Below, one piece after another: positions 18,864-27,359 of a DNA stretch of 64,000 bases. The position numbers and the translations under genes were made by a program. The DNA is taken from the NCBI RefSeq assembly GCF_008801835.1, contig NZ_VZOW01000020.1, positions 38,344 through 102,343 of the forward strand, given 5' to 3'. Positions within the stretch are counted from its first letter, which is position 1. Each line of letters begins with the position of its first letter. A model generated the notes under the pieces. The model made no database searches. It was not told the origin of the DNA and saw only the letters and a list, made by a program, of their open reading frames with translations. The stretch is from Cupriavidus pauculus. GTDB lineage: Bacteria > Pseudomonadota > Gammaproteobacteria > Burkholderiales > Burkholderiaceae.

Positions 18864-19537
18864 AGGACCCCCTTGTCAGCCAGGGAGCGGTCCACCCAGG
18901 TGCGGTCGGCGCGACCTTGCGCAATCGATTCCAGCACGCCAGCTTCCATGCGCTGCACGTCTTCGACGCGGACCGCAATCGCTTCCGCTTCCTCGGCGGG
19001 AACGACCAGCAAACCATCGCCATCACCAATGATCAGGTCGCCAGGCCGAACCACCATGCCGTCGATGGAGACCGGCACGTGCAGTTCTCCCGGGCCATCC
19101 TTGTAGGGGCCCCGGTGCGAAACGCCGCGCGCATAGACGGGCAGGGGCTCCTTGCCAATCGTGTCGCTGTCGCGAATCAGACCGTCGATGACAAAACCGG
19201 CAGCTCCCCGCGAGATGGCGAGCGCCAGCATGATTTCGCCGATGATGGCGTTTGGTCCGACGCCGCCGGCATCGACGACGATGACATCGCCGGGTCCGGA
19301 AAGGTCGATGGCCCTGTGGACCATGAGGTTGTCACCGGGGCGCGTGCGAACGGTCAGCGCTCGTCCGACCAGATTGCCGTCGCGACGATGGAAGGGGCGC
19401 AATTGACTGGTCCCCGTCGTGCGGCTCATGGCATCGCTGACATTGGCGACTGGGAAATTGCGATATCGCTCCATCAGCGATGTGCTGACAAGGTGCGCGG
19501 GGCGCGGATGAATGCGAAAGCCGTGTGGCGAGGTCAT
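18860..19537 (-). CDS. RraA-fold protein (4-hydroxy-4-methyl-2-oxoglutarate aldolase family)
   Basis: The 225-residue protein has the RraA/HMG-aldolase fold. Family marks are VANVSDAMSR near residue 30, the GDNLMVHRAIDLSGPGDVIVVDAGG block, and GFVIDGLIRDSDTI, whose Arg and Asp match the pyruvate- and metal-binding residues of divalent-metal aldolases. It is thus more likely an aldolase or oxaloacetate decarboxylase than an RNase E regulator. ATG 19537 has AGGAGA upstream. Coupled to the 2-hydroxyacid dehydrogenase gene, it may cleave a 4-hydroxy-2-oxoacid to pyruvate. Confidence 0.88.
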   Translation of the reverse strand: MTSPHGFRIHPRPAHLVSTSLMERYRNFPVANVSDAMSRTTGTSQLRPFHRRDGNLVGRALTVRTRPGDNLMVHRAIDLSGPGDVIVVDAGGVGPNAIIGEIMLALAISRGAAGFVIDGLIRDSDTIGKEPLPVYARGVSHRGPYKDGPGELHVPVSIDGMVVRPGDLIIGDGDGLLVVPAEEAEAIAVRVEDVQRMEAGVLESIAQGRADRTWVDRSLADKGVL

Positions 19538-19595
19538 TGTGTTGTCTCCTGTATCGACCGTGCGGGTTCTGTTGGTATGGGTAGAAGGCGTGCAC

Positions 19596-20861
19596 TCAAT
19601 GCGAGCGCGTGCGGTAGATGCACTGCGCATCGACATCCGTTGCGCGGGTGATACCCAGCATGGCCAGGTCTCGAGAAATCTCGGCTTGCATCAGGTCGAT
19701 GCCGTGGGCGACGCCCTGGCGCGCACCCACCGCCGCTGCGTAGGCGAACGGCCGCCCAATGAAGACGCAGCGGGCGCCTAGGGCAAGCGCCTTGATGACG
19801 TCAGTGCCGCGGCGCACGCCACTGTCGAGCATCACGGGCAGATGCGGCACGGCATCGACGACCTCTGGCAGGGCACGCATTGCGGCAATCACGCTATCCA
19901 ACTGACGGCCACCGTGGTTTGAGACCACGATGCCGTCGACGCCATGTTGTTGTGCGGCGCGAGCGTCTTCTGCAGTCAGGATGCCCTTGACCACGAGCGG
20001 TCCCTTCCAGCGGCGACGGATGGTGGTGAGGTGGTCCCAAGTGAAGTGCGCACGGTCCGAGAAATCGCGCTCCACATTCCGAGAGACGATGGGGGCGCCA
20101 CGGTGAGCGTAAGCGTTTTCGAAGTGCGGTACGCCATGGCGTACCAGGGTGCGAGCGAACGTGCCAAGCAGCCAGCGGGGATGCGTGATGCCTTGCCAGG
20201 CAAGGGCGGCGCTCGGGCGCAGCGGCGTGGAAAATCCGGCGCGGATATTGTTTTCGCGATTGCCGGCGACGGGCGTGTCCACGGTAATGACGAGCGTCTC
20301 GACCTTGGCCGCTGCGACCCGCGCCAGCAGCCCTTCGATCTGGCGCATGTCTCCGGGAAGATACGCCTGGAACCAGGTGCCGGGCGCCGCCTCCATGACT
20401 TCCTCAAGGCGAATCAACGACGAGCCGCTCATTACGGCCGGAACGGACGCTTGGCAAGCCGCCTGCGCCATCACGACATCCCCGCGGTAGGCAAACAGGG
20501 CGGAAACACCCATTGGGGCCAGACCGAAGGGCGCCGAATACTTGCGGCCGAACAGGTCGAAGCTCAGGTCGCGCGACGAGACGCCAACCAGCACGCGCGG
20601 GCGCAATGCCAATTCCTCAAACGACCGCCGATTTTGTTCCAGGGTGAGGTTGTCCTCGACAGCGCCGCTCACGTAGGCGTAGAGCGGCTTGGGCAGACGT
20701 CTGCGCGCCAGCGCCTCGAAATCCTTAAGCGACAGCACGCGCTGCCTCAGCCACTTCGCCTGTCTATCGCCTTGTGCCGCAACGGGCGTGTGCGGCGGCG
20801 TCCGGTCAGCGGATTGAAGTGCTGCGGTCCGGGCGGCATTGTCGACAGGAGTGGCGGACAT
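19596..20861 (-). CDS. FMN-dependent alpha-hydroxyacid dehydrogenase
   Basis: The 421-residue protein is of the lactate/mandelate dehydrogenase and glycolate oxidase family and oxidises an L-2-hydroxyacid. Typical blocks: LSLKDFEALARRRLPKPLYAYVSGAVED near residue 45, PFGLAPMGVSALF, LVITVDTPVAGNRENN near residue 195, PLVVKGILTAEDARAA near residue 290 (FMN-contact Lys), the catalytic VSNHGGRQLD and LDSGVRRGTDVIKAL. About 40 extra residues precede the family start. The chosen ATG has a weak ribosome-binding site. It is divergent from a LysR gene across a region with a perfect inverted repeat. Confidence 0.9.
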   Translation of the reverse strand: MSATPVDNAARTAALQSADRTPPHTPVAAQGDRQAKWLRQRVLSLKDFEALARRRLPKPLYAYVSGAVEDNLTLEQNRRSFEELALRPRVLVGVSSRDLSFDLFGRKYSAPFGLAPMGVSALFAYRGDVVMAQAACQASVPAVMSGSSLIRLEEVMEAAPGTWFQAYLPGDMRQIEGLLARVAAAKVETLVITVDTPVAGNRENNIRAGFSTPLRPSAALAWQGITHPRWLLGTFARTLVRHGVPHFENAYAHRGAPIVSRNVERDFSDRAHFTWDHLTTIRRRWKGPLVVKGILTAEDARAAQQHGVDGIVVSNHGGRQLDSVIAAMRALPEVVDAVPHLPVMLDSGVRRGTDVIKALALGARCVFIGRPFAYAAAVGARQGVAHGIDLMQAEISRDLAMLGITRATDVDAQCIYRTRSH

Positions 20862-20912
20862 AGTCGTAAGGGCTAGAAAGTGGAGCAAATCTAGCAACGC
20901 CAACACACCGAC

Positions 20913-20948
20913 AAAAGCGAAAAATAACGAAGCTATAATTTCGCTTTT
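20913..20948. promoter_or_regulatory. Perfect 10-bp inverted repeat with embedded TATAAT
   Basis: AAAAGCGAAA (20913-20922) and TTTCGCTTTT (20939-20948) are perfect inverted arms separated by 16 bp. A TATAAT hexamer at 20934-20939 lies at the edge of the spacer and reads toward the LysR gene at 20990. The site is in the 128-bp divergent region between the FMN dehydrogenase and LysR genes. I infer the LysR binding site and a promoter for lysR. Confidence 0.6.
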
Positions 20949-20989
20949 ATGAAAATATCGGCAATCGACCGATTGGGGGAGGGCGCGCC

Positions 20990-21892
20990 ATGACACTCAA
21001 GCAGCTAGAGGCTTTCTACTGGGCGGCAACTTGCGTCAACTTCACAGTGGCGGCTGAGCGGGTCCATTTGTCCGTGTCTTCGCTATCCAAGCGGATTGCC
21101 GAATTGGAAGCGTCGCTGGGCGTGGCGCTGTTCGACCGCAGCGGGCGGAGTGCCGAGCTGACTGCGCAGGGCGAGCAGATGCTGCCGCAGATTCACGCAA
21201 TGCTGCATGCCGCCGCGGAACTGCAGCAGTCGGCGGGGCAACGCCATGGTTTGATCGGGCGGTGCCGTATCGGCCTGGGAGAACTGAGCGGGCTGACCTG
21301 GTTACCGAAACTGGTGCGCGAAGTGTCATCACGCCATCCGGGTTTGCTGCTGGAGCCTCACGTCGATATCGGACAGGCCCTGGAGCAGCGCCTGCACGAT
21401 GGAGAACTCGACATTGGGGTGCTGGCCGGACCGTCTACCCGTAGCAGCCTGGCGGCTGAGCGGATAGGTCAGGTGGATTTTGCGTGGGTTGCCAGCCAGT
21501 CTTTGCTCGAGCTGGCCGGCACTGACGACCCACGGATCCTGATGGGCGAGCAGACCTTGCTGACACTTCCGGTCGGAGCGGGCGGAACGCGGGTGCTCGA
21601 CCAATGGCTGGCGCGCCGAGGGTTGATGGTGGGCCGGCGCCTGATGTGCAATAGCTGGGGAGCAGTTGTCGGTATGGTCGTCGAGGGGTTGGGCTTCGGG
21701 TTTGTCCCCACGCTATGGGCTGAAGCACTCGTGGAGCGCGGTGGACTGCGCATCCTGCCCGATACCGACGCATTGGAACCGCTCCACTACGCCGTGCAAT
21801 GGCGCCGCGACGATACCCGGCCGCTGATTCACGCGATGCGAGAGATTATCCGCGGCGTCATCGACTTCCAGGCACCACGGTGCTTCGTGTAG
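20990..21892 (+). CDS. LysR-family transcriptional regulator
   Basis: The 300-residue regulator starts MTLKQLEAFYWAATCVNFTV, with a helix-turn-helix (AAERVHLSVSSLSKRIAELE) at residues 20-42 and a LysR effector domain. GGGAGG stands upstream of ATG 20990. It is divergent from the hydroxyacid oxidation genes, with a perfect inverted repeat between them, so it likely controls the run 20861 to 16737 as well as itself. Confidence 0.93.
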   Translation: MTLKQLEAFYWAATCVNFTVAAERVHLSVSSLSKRIAELEASLGVALFDRSGRSAELTAQGEQMLPQIHAMLHAAAELQQSAGQRHGLIGRCRIGLGELSGLTWLPKLVREVSSRHPGLLLEPHVDIGQALEQRLHDGELDIGVLAGPSTRSSLAAERIGQVDFAWVASQSLLELAGTDDPRILMGEQTLLTLPVGAGGTRVLDQWLARRGLMVGRRLMCNSWGAVVGMVVEGLGFGFVPTLWAEALVERGGLRILPDTDALEPLHYAVQWRRDDTRPLIHAMREIIRGVIDFQAPRCFV

Positions 21893-22033
21893 GCATGGGG
21901 TAACGTAAATCCGCAGGCATTCGGCGGCGTCCGCGCCGGCCAGATTGTCATGTCGTTGCGGCGCGATGGGCCCTACGACCATCTTTTCTGAATGGTCGAC
22001 GCCTAGGGAAGCCTCTCTCCTATCTGTTCATTA

Positions 22034-22073
22034 TGTTGGACAAAATGTGGGTTTTCGACTATTGTGTTGGACA
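22034..22073 (+). promoter_or_regulatory. Promoter with direct repeats before the XRE gene, possibly leaderless
   Basis: TTGGACA (22036-22042), a 17-bp spacer and TATTGT (22060-22065) make a good sigma-70 promoter ending about 9 bp before ATG 22075. TGTTGGACA occurs twice (22034-22042 and 22065-22073), 31 bp apart, one copy on the -35 and one overlapping the -10 and start region. This layout suits autorepression by the XRE protein, and transcription would begin at or next to the start codon. Confidence 0.5.
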
Positions 22074-22074
22074 T

Positions 22075-22764
22075 ATGGGAACATCTACTACTTCTTCGGT
22101 TCTGGAGCGTCAACTCTTGCTGCAGCTAGGCGATCGGCTCAAGCGCCTTCGCAAAGCGCAAGGCCTCACGACAATCGAGATGGCGCGTCGTGTAGGGATC
22201 TCCAGAACGACGCTTGCAGCGGTGGAGGCCGGAGATCCTGCCCCATCGATCGGCACCTATCTTCGCGTGATGTCGGCACTCGGTGTGGCCGGCGACCTTG
22301 CTTTGTTGGTGTCTGACACCTTTCAACCGGCACCTCCCAACTCAGCCGGAGCAAACACTCGGCGTGGCCGACCGCAAGTCCAGGTGCTAGTGCGTTCGGA
22401 TTCCGAGAGTCATCAGGCACAGGATTTACAAAGCCTCGCACTTCACGAGGAGGCGGTGCGATGGTTGCGCACATACCCGGAACTTGTCGATCAAGCTCTT
22501 GAGACGTTAGCGAAGTGGCGAGCGAAGGGGCCAAGCCGGTCCGATAGCCTGTGGTCCGAATGGGAGGAGATTCTCACGCGCCAAACGTGGCGCAAGGCAT
22601 TGGGGCGTACCAAGCGCGCGCAGGAACTGAGGCAGGCGTCGCCTTTGCCTACGGTGTTGCCCGATCATGTAAGGAATGAAGTGGTCGCGCAGGCAAAAGC
22701 ATTGAAAAAGGGCGTTGTGATCGGTGATGTCGAAATCGATCCGTCGTCGAAGGAACTGCATTGA
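22075..22764 (+). CDS. XRE-family helix-turn-helix protein (candidate antitoxin)
   Basis: The 229-residue protein has an XRE/Cro helix-turn-helix at residues 15-75: QLGDRLKRLRKAQGLTTIEM, then GISRTTLAAVEAGDPAPS. A C-terminal half of about 150 residues has no motif I recognise. A start codon at 22075 follows closely behind a promoter; an upstream in-frame start at 22033 would lie inside that promoter. The stop codon overlaps the start of the DUF6036-like gene, giving tight coupling. The order regulator then nucleotidyltransferase-like protein is typical of AbiE-like and MenA-like toxin-antitoxin pairs, where the first protein represses the operon. Confidence 0.75.
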   Translation: MGTSTTSSVLERQLLLQLGDRLKRLRKAQGLTTIEMARRVGISRTTLAAVEAGDPAPSIGTYLRVMSALGVAGDLALLVSDTFQPAPPNSAGANTRRGRPQVQVLVRSDSESHQAQDLQSLALHEEAVRWLRTYPELVDQALETLAKWRAKGPSRSDSLWSEWEEILTRQTWRKALGRTKRAQELRQASPLPTVLPDHVRNEVVAQAKALKKGVVIGDVEIDPSSKELH

Positions 22765-23324
22765 AGCGAGAAGACCTCGAACACATCATTCGTGCATCCG
22801 GCGAGATCACGGGCGAGTATGAGTTCGTCATCGTTGGAAGTCAGTCTTTTTTGGGAGGACATCCATATCCTCCCGCTGTATTCACTGCTTCTGCAGAAGC
22901 TGACATTTATCCGCGAAATGCGCCTGAGAAGGCTGATGACATAGACGGAGCAATCGGCGAAGGGTCCCAGTTTCATGAGACCAACGGTTACTACGCTCAA
23001 GGCGTGGGGCCCGAAACTGCGGTTTTGCCGGAGGGCTGGGAGAGGCGGGTTGAGAAAATCCAAAATGACCGTACTAACGGCCGCATCGGATACTGCCTAG
23101 GGGCGCTCGATCTATTCATGGCCAAGGCAGTGGCCAATCGTGACAAAGACAGAGACTTCGATGTGGCGCTGCTCGTGCATGGTTTCGTGAAGGCGGACGA
23201 AGCAATTGCAATGGTCAGCAAAATGCCGCCATTTTTAACCGCCTCGGAGAGAGGGCGGCTGCGCGAGCGAATCAAACGCTGGATTGCTATCGCTGAGTCG
23301 CAGCGTCCTCCACCGACTGATTAA
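22761..23324 (+). CDS. Nucleotidyltransferase-like protein (DUF6036-type; candidate toxin)
   Basis: The 187-residue protein has the early block FVIVGSQSFLGGHPYPPAVFTASAEADIYP. The G-S-Q then E-x-D-I-Y-P pattern resembles the G-S and D-x-D motifs of minimal nucleotidyltransferases and matches DUF6036-type proteins. Late segments (LDLFMAKAVANRDKDRDFDVALLV) also fit that family, in which a Lys and acidic residues recur. Its start appears to be TTG at 22761, overlapping the XRE stop by 4 bases, so translation would be coupled and weak, as expected for a toxin. Activity is not shown by sequence alone. Confidence 0.7.
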   Translation: MKREDLEHIIRASGEITGEYEFVIVGSQSFLGGHPYPPAVFTASAEADIYPRNAPEKADDIDGAIGEGSQFHETNGYYAQGVGPETAVLPEGWERRVEKIQNDRTNGRIGYCLGALDLFMAKAVANRDKDRDFDVALLVHGFVKADEAIAMVSKMPPFLTASERGRLRERIKRWIAIAESQRPPPTD

Positions 23325-23598
23325 ATAACCCGACGTACACAGACGTTCCCAGTGAAGCTCGCGGCTCTCTCTAACCCGGAAAAGGGGGCGACAGCCGCAA
23401 GACAGCACAGCCCCCACAACGCCGCTAATTCGTGCGAATTGCCGCGATAGCGTCGAAGCCCACGACTCTCTGACAGGTGAATACCCGCAACACAATACAA
23501 ATGAAAGCAAATTGAAAGTTGTGACCCCTAGGTTTCACTGATCGCCAGCGCGTCGGCCGTATCGGAAGATTTCCTGGCAAGTTAAGGAGCCCGCCCCC

Positions 23599-25101
23599 AT
23601 GGACCTGTTATCCAACCTCGGATTGGGCTTCGCGACTGCCCTGTCGTTTCAGAACATCTTCTACGCGTTTCTGGGCTGCGTGCTGGGCACGCTGATCGGC
23701 GTGCTGCCTGGCCTTGGGCCCCTAGCCACGATCGCGATGCTGTTGCCCGTGACGTACACGCTGCCGCCGGTGGCCGCGCTGATCATGCTGGCCGGTATCT
23801 ACTATGGCGCACAGTACGGCGGTTCCACGACCGCCATTCTGGTGAACCTGCCCGGCGAATCGTCGTCGGTCGTGACCACCATCGACGGCTACCAGATGGC
23901 GCGTCGCGGCCGTGCGGGTGTGGCGCTGGCCACTGCCGGCATCGGCTCGTTCTTCGCCGGCTGCGTGGCCACGCTGATCCTGGCCGCTTTTGCCGCGCCG
24001 CTGTCGGAACTGGCGTTCAAGTTCGGCCCCGCCGAGTACTTCTCGCTGATGGTGCTGGGCCTGATCGGCGCCGTGGTGCTGGCGTCCGGTTCCCTCGTGA
24101 AAGCAATTTCGATGATCGTGCTGGGCCTGTTGCTGGGTCTGGTGGGCACCGACGTGAACTCGGGCGCCGCGCGTTTCTCGTTCGACGTACCGGAGCTGAC
24201 CGATGGACTGAACTTCGTGTCGGTGGCAATGGGTGTATTCGGCTTCGCGGAAATCATTGCGAATCTGGAGCAGAAGGAGAATCGCGAGACCTTCACTGAT
24301 CACGTGACCAACCTGTTCCCGACCAAAGAAGATTTCAAGCGCATGATTCCGGCCATCCTGCGCGGCACATTGCTCGGATCGGCGTTGGGCATTCTGCCGG
24401 GCGGTGGCGCGGCTCTGGCGTCGTTCGCGGCCTACTCGCTGGAAAAAAAGACGTCGAATTATGCGCACGAATTCGGCAAGGGCGCGATCGAAGGCGTGGC
24501 AGGTCCCGAATCGGCCAACAATGCTGCGGCGCAGACGTCGTTCATCCCGTTGCTGACGCTGGGCATTCCGCCCAACGCCGTGATGGCGCTGATGGTCGGT
24601 GCAATGACGATCCACAACATCCAACCGGGCCCGCAGGTGATGACCAGCAATCCGGCGCTGTTCTGGGGGCTGATCGCCTCGATGTGGATCGGCAATTTCA
24701 TGTTGATCGTGCTGAATCTGCCGATGATCGGTATCTGGGTGAAGCTGCTGACCGTGCCGTACCGCTATCTGTATCCGGCAATCCTGACGTTTTGCTGCAT
24801 CGGCGTGTACTCGGTGCAGAACACCACGTTCGACGTGTTCCAGACCGCGGCTTTCGGCGTGATCGGCTACCTGTTCATCAAGCTGAAGTGCGAACCGGCA
24901 CCGCTGCTGCTGGGCTTCGTGCTCGGGCCGATGATGGAAGAAAACTTCCGCCGCTCGCTGCTGCTGTCCAGGGGTGCCTTCAGCGTGTTCGTAACGCGTC
25001 CGCTGTCGCTGGGCCTGTTGATCGCTGCGGCGATTCTGGTGGCAATCGTGGCGATGCCATCGATCAAGGCAAAGCGCGAGGTGGCGTTTCAGGAGGAATA
25101 G
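23599..25101 (+). CDS. tctA: TctA-family tripartite tricarboxylate transporter large permease
   Basis: The 500-residue inner-membrane protein has about 11 to 12 membrane spans and all the main TctA blocks: LGCVLGTLIGVLPGLGPLAT near residue 30, YYGAQYGGSTTAILVNLPGE near residue 68, GALGILPGGGAALASF-like sequence near residue 258, and the PESANNAAAQTSFIPLLTLG block near residue 300. It normally works with the small subunit TctB and a TctC/Bug receptor. No TctB gene lies on either side, so it is an orphan here; the nearest receptors are at 13820 and 16737. Ribosome-binding site: AAGGAG before ATG 23599. Confidence 0.93.
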   Translation: MDLLSNLGLGFATALSFQNIFYAFLGCVLGTLIGVLPGLGPLATIAMLLPVTYTLPPVAALIMLAGIYYGAQYGGSTTAILVNLPGESSSVVTTIDGYQMARRGRAGVALATAGIGSFFAGCVATLILAAFAAPLSELAFKFGPAEYFSLMVLGLIGAVVLASGSLVKAISMIVLGLLLGLVGTDVNSGAARFSFDVPELTDGLNFVSVAMGVFGFAEIIANLEQKENRETFTDHVTNLFPTKEDFKRMIPAILRGTLLGSALGILPGGGAALASFAAYSLEKKTSNYAHEFGKGAIEGVAGPESANNAAAQTSFIPLLTLGIPPNAVMALMVGAMTIHNIQPGPQVMTSNPALFWGLIASMWIGNFMLIVLNLPMIGIWVKLLTVPYRYLYPAILTFCCIGVYSVQNTTFDVFQTAAFGVIGYLFIKLKCEPAPLLLGFVLGPMMEENFRRSLLLSRGAFSVFVTRPLSLGLLIAAAILVAIVAMPSIKAKREVAFQEE

Positions 25102-25137
25102 TCGCTGGTTGCCATGTGAGTTGGCATCAATCGGTGT

Positions 25138-25461
25138 ATGAAGACTCCAGCGCTCACGCGCGCCTTATCGCGCGTGTATATCTTGAAGCTTGTCCAGGCT
25201 GGCCCAATGACTGTGCTCAGCCTGGCAGACCGCCTTCGCGAAAGCGGCTTCAATGAGAATATTCGATCGCTGCGTCCCACTTTGCGCAGTCTCATGATCG
25301 CACGCGCTATCACAGCACAGCTTATCGAAGGGACCGGGCGCGTCTATTGCATAACGGATGAAGGACGGCAGGAGTTGGATGTCTATCTGGCGCAACTAGA
25401 AGCACTGGTCCCGGCAGGGCGGGCGGCCCGAGATAGGGCGACCCGGCAGCGGTCTGGCTAA
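25138..25461 (+). CDS. Small winged-helix (PadR-like) regulator
   Basis: The 107-residue protein looks like a single winged-helix domain: VYILKLVQAGPMTVLSLADR for the first helices, a recognition-like helix at NIRSLRPTLRSLMIARAI, and the wing GTGRVYCITDEGRQEL. The last phrase is common in PadR-type regulators. It starts 36 bp after tctA on the same strand but is probably an independent gene. Target is unknown. Confidence 0.65.
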   Translation: MKTPALTRALSRVYILKLVQAGPMTVLSLADRLRESGFNENIRSLRPTLRSLMIARAITAQLIEGTGRVYCITDEGRQELDVYLAQLEALVPAGRAARDRATRQRSG

Positions 25462-25470
25462 GGAAGCCGG

Positions 25471-25854
25471 CTAGGCGCCAAGCTTGTAAGGCTGAGTCAT
25501 GACTTCCAGAAGATGACCGTCAGGATCATCGAAATACACGCCGCGGCCGCCATTGTGCAGATAAGTTTCGCCGGCACGTTGCTTGCCAGGATCGGCCCAA
25601 TAGCGAAGCCCTCGGTCTCGAATACGAGAGAACACCTGATCGAATTCGCCTTCACTGATCAGAAATGCGTAATGCTGCAATGAAATCGCGCCTTCCCTTT
25701 CGAAGAAATCGAGCGAAACGTCATTGTCGAGTTGAACTACCAGCATCTGCCCAAACTCGACAGGGCTTGGCAGTCCCAGAATATCCATTAGAAATTGCGT
25801 TGACTTCTGTTTGTCGCTGCACCAGACGATAGTGTGATTTAGCTGTACGCTCAT
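25471..25854 (-). CDS. VOC (glyoxalase/bleomycin-resistance) family protein
   Basis: The 127-residue protein has the paired beta-alpha-beta-beta-beta modules of the vicinal oxygen chelate fold. Likely metal ligands are His in LNHTIVW near residue 7 and His in LQHYAFLI near residue 60. The C-terminal Glu is in GVYFDDPDGHLLEVMT. It is convergent with the PadR-like gene, 10 bp away. The substrate is unknown; the family includes lyases, dioxygenases and drug-binding proteins. Confidence 0.85.
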   Translation of the reverse strand: MSVQLNHTIVWCSDKQKSTQFLMDILGLPSPVEFGQMLVVQLDNDVSLDFFEREGAISLQHYAFLISEGEFDQVFSRIRDRGLRYWADPGKQRAGETYLHNGGRGVYFDDPDGHLLEVMTQPYKLGA

Positions 25855-25948
25855 GGCGCGCCCCGAGTGATATGCCTAGCTCAGACCTAGTCTAGGCTTG
25901 ATCTTGCCCGATTGAAATAAAAGGGCTTTCCACCGTCCCGGGCTGCAA

Positions 25949-27274
25949 CTACTGCCCGATCACTGCACGGATTTCACAAAGCGCCCGGTGCAGCGCTCGC
26001 AGGCCAATCGATCCCAGTGCCACCCGCAATGCGTGAGGGACGTGAGGCGTGACGGCAAATGGTTCGGCGGTCGTCACCAATACCCCCTTGCGCTCAAGTT
26101 CTGCAACGACCCGGTCGGCGCGCAAGCCTTCGTCTAGTTCCAGCCAAAGGAAATAGGAAGAAGGGTGCGCAATGACCGTGTAGCCCTGCAAAACCTGGCG
26201 GGCAAGGTCCTGGCGCTGCCTGGCGTCTTTGCGCTTGCGGTCTTCCAGCGCATCCACCGAACCCGCTTCGATCCAACGGCAGGCCAGGGCGACGGTCAGC
26301 GAAGGGGTGTTCCAGGTGGATACGCGAATGGCCTGTTCAAGGGCGGGAATGTAAGCGTGGGGCGCCGCGACGAACCCAAACCGCAATCCGGACGCCACGC
26401 TCTTTGAAAGGCCCGATACATAGATGGTCCGATGCGGGGCTTGCGTGAGCCCGGGCTTTGGCGCTGGTTCGGCAAGAAAGGCATAGGCGCCATCCTCGAC
26501 GATCAGGAAATCGTGCGCGTCGGCAAGCGCCGCCAGGCGAACGCGGTCCTGCTCCGGCATGACCGTTCCCAGCGGATTGTGCAGTGTGGGCATCGTGTAG
26601 ACGGCTCGCACTGGTCGGCGCTTGCAGAGCGCGGCCAGCGCATCGAGGTCGGTGCGGCCGGCGGCCTGAGGAAGCGGTTCGAGATCCAGCCGGTACGCGT
26701 GTGCCAGCGCCTTCATACCGGGATAGGTGAGGGCGTCGACAGCCAGAACGTCGCCCGGCTTGAACAGGGCCATGACGGTCACGGCCAACCCCTGCTGCGC
26801 GCCGTTGACGATCAGTATCTGGTCGCCCCCGACGCGGATATCCCTGTTCCGCAAATGCCGCGCCACGGTCTGCCGCTCATGCGGCCGGCCGCCCTGGGGC
26901 GCCGAATGCAACAGGGAATCGAGATCGCCCGACACAGCCAGGCTGCGCAGGCCCTCCCGTAATATTTCCGCTTGGTCCGGCAGAGAAGGGTAGTTGAAAG
27001 TAAGGTCCACCGCACCGGCCTTGAGCGGCCGTTGCTCCAGTCCCAAACCGCGTGGCAAAGAGGTATCGCGTACGAAGGTGCCACGACCGGGTTCGCAAGC
27101 TACCAGCCCGACCGCCTCGAGTTCGGCGTAGACGCGCAAGGCTGTAGCGAGCGCGACGCGATGCTCCTGCATCAGCGCACGAACAGTCGGCAATTGCGTG
27201 CCCGGTAAGAGGTCGCCCGCGTGTATGCGCACCGCCATTGCATCCATGATCGACTTGTATCGCGCCTTGGCCAT
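25949..27274 (-). CDS. MocR-family regulator (GntR DNA-binding domain fused to aminotransferase)
   Basis: The 441-residue protein has an N-terminal GntR winged helix (residues 1-75, with GDLLPGTQLPTVRALMQEHRVA) joined to a fold-type I aminotransferase domain. The pyridoxal-phosphate lysine is in YVSGLSKSVASGLRFGFV, and the region NPLGTVMPEQD resembles the substrate/cofactor loop. Such proteins (PdxR, GabR) are transcription factors that use the cofactor as a sensor. It is divergent from a LysE-type exporter gene, and three TTGTATC repeats lie at and upstream of its start. Confidence 0.9.
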   Translation of the reverse strand: MAKARYKSIMDAMAVRIHAGDLLPGTQLPTVRALMQEHRVALATALRVYAELEAVGLVACEPGRGTFVRDTSLPRGLGLEQRPLKAGAVDLTFNYPSLPDQAEILREGLRSLAVSGDLDSLLHSAPQGGRPHERQTVARHLRNRDIRVGGDQILIVNGAQQGLAVTVMALFKPGDVLAVDALTYPGMKALAHAYRLDLEPLPQAAGRTDLDALAALCKRRPVRAVYTMPTLHNPLGTVMPEQDRVRLAALADAHDFLIVEDGAYAFLAEPAPKPGLTQAPHRTIYVSGLSKSVASGLRFGFVAAPHAYIPALEQAIRVSTWNTPSLTVALACRWIEAGSVDALEDRKRKDARQRQDLARQVLQGYTVIAHPSSYFLWLELDEGLRADRVVAELERKGVLVTTAEPFAVTPHVPHALRVALGSIGLRALHRALCEIRAVIGQ

Positions 27275-27306
27275 GGTTGTATCTAGAACAATTTTTTGGT
27301 TGTATC
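27255..27306. promoter_or_regulatory. Three phased TTGTATC repeats, likely MocR operator
   Basis: TTGTATC occurs in the same orientation at 27255-27261, 27277-27283 and 27300-27306. The last two are part of the longer repeat GGTTGTATC. The spacing is 22 and 23 bp, about two helical turns, as in known MocR operators (direct repeats on one DNA face). The first copy lies inside the first codons of the MocR gene; the others lie in the divergent spacer before lysE. Confidence 0.6.
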
Positions 27307-27359
27307 AGGTGATGGCCTTACTCTATCAGCGTTCACCCAACTGGCAACTGGCAAGAGAC

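Noticed and set aside
22126..22534. Minus-strand frames opposite the XRE gene
   Set aside because: The XRE gene on the plus strand has a clear helix-turn-helix and coupling to the next gene.
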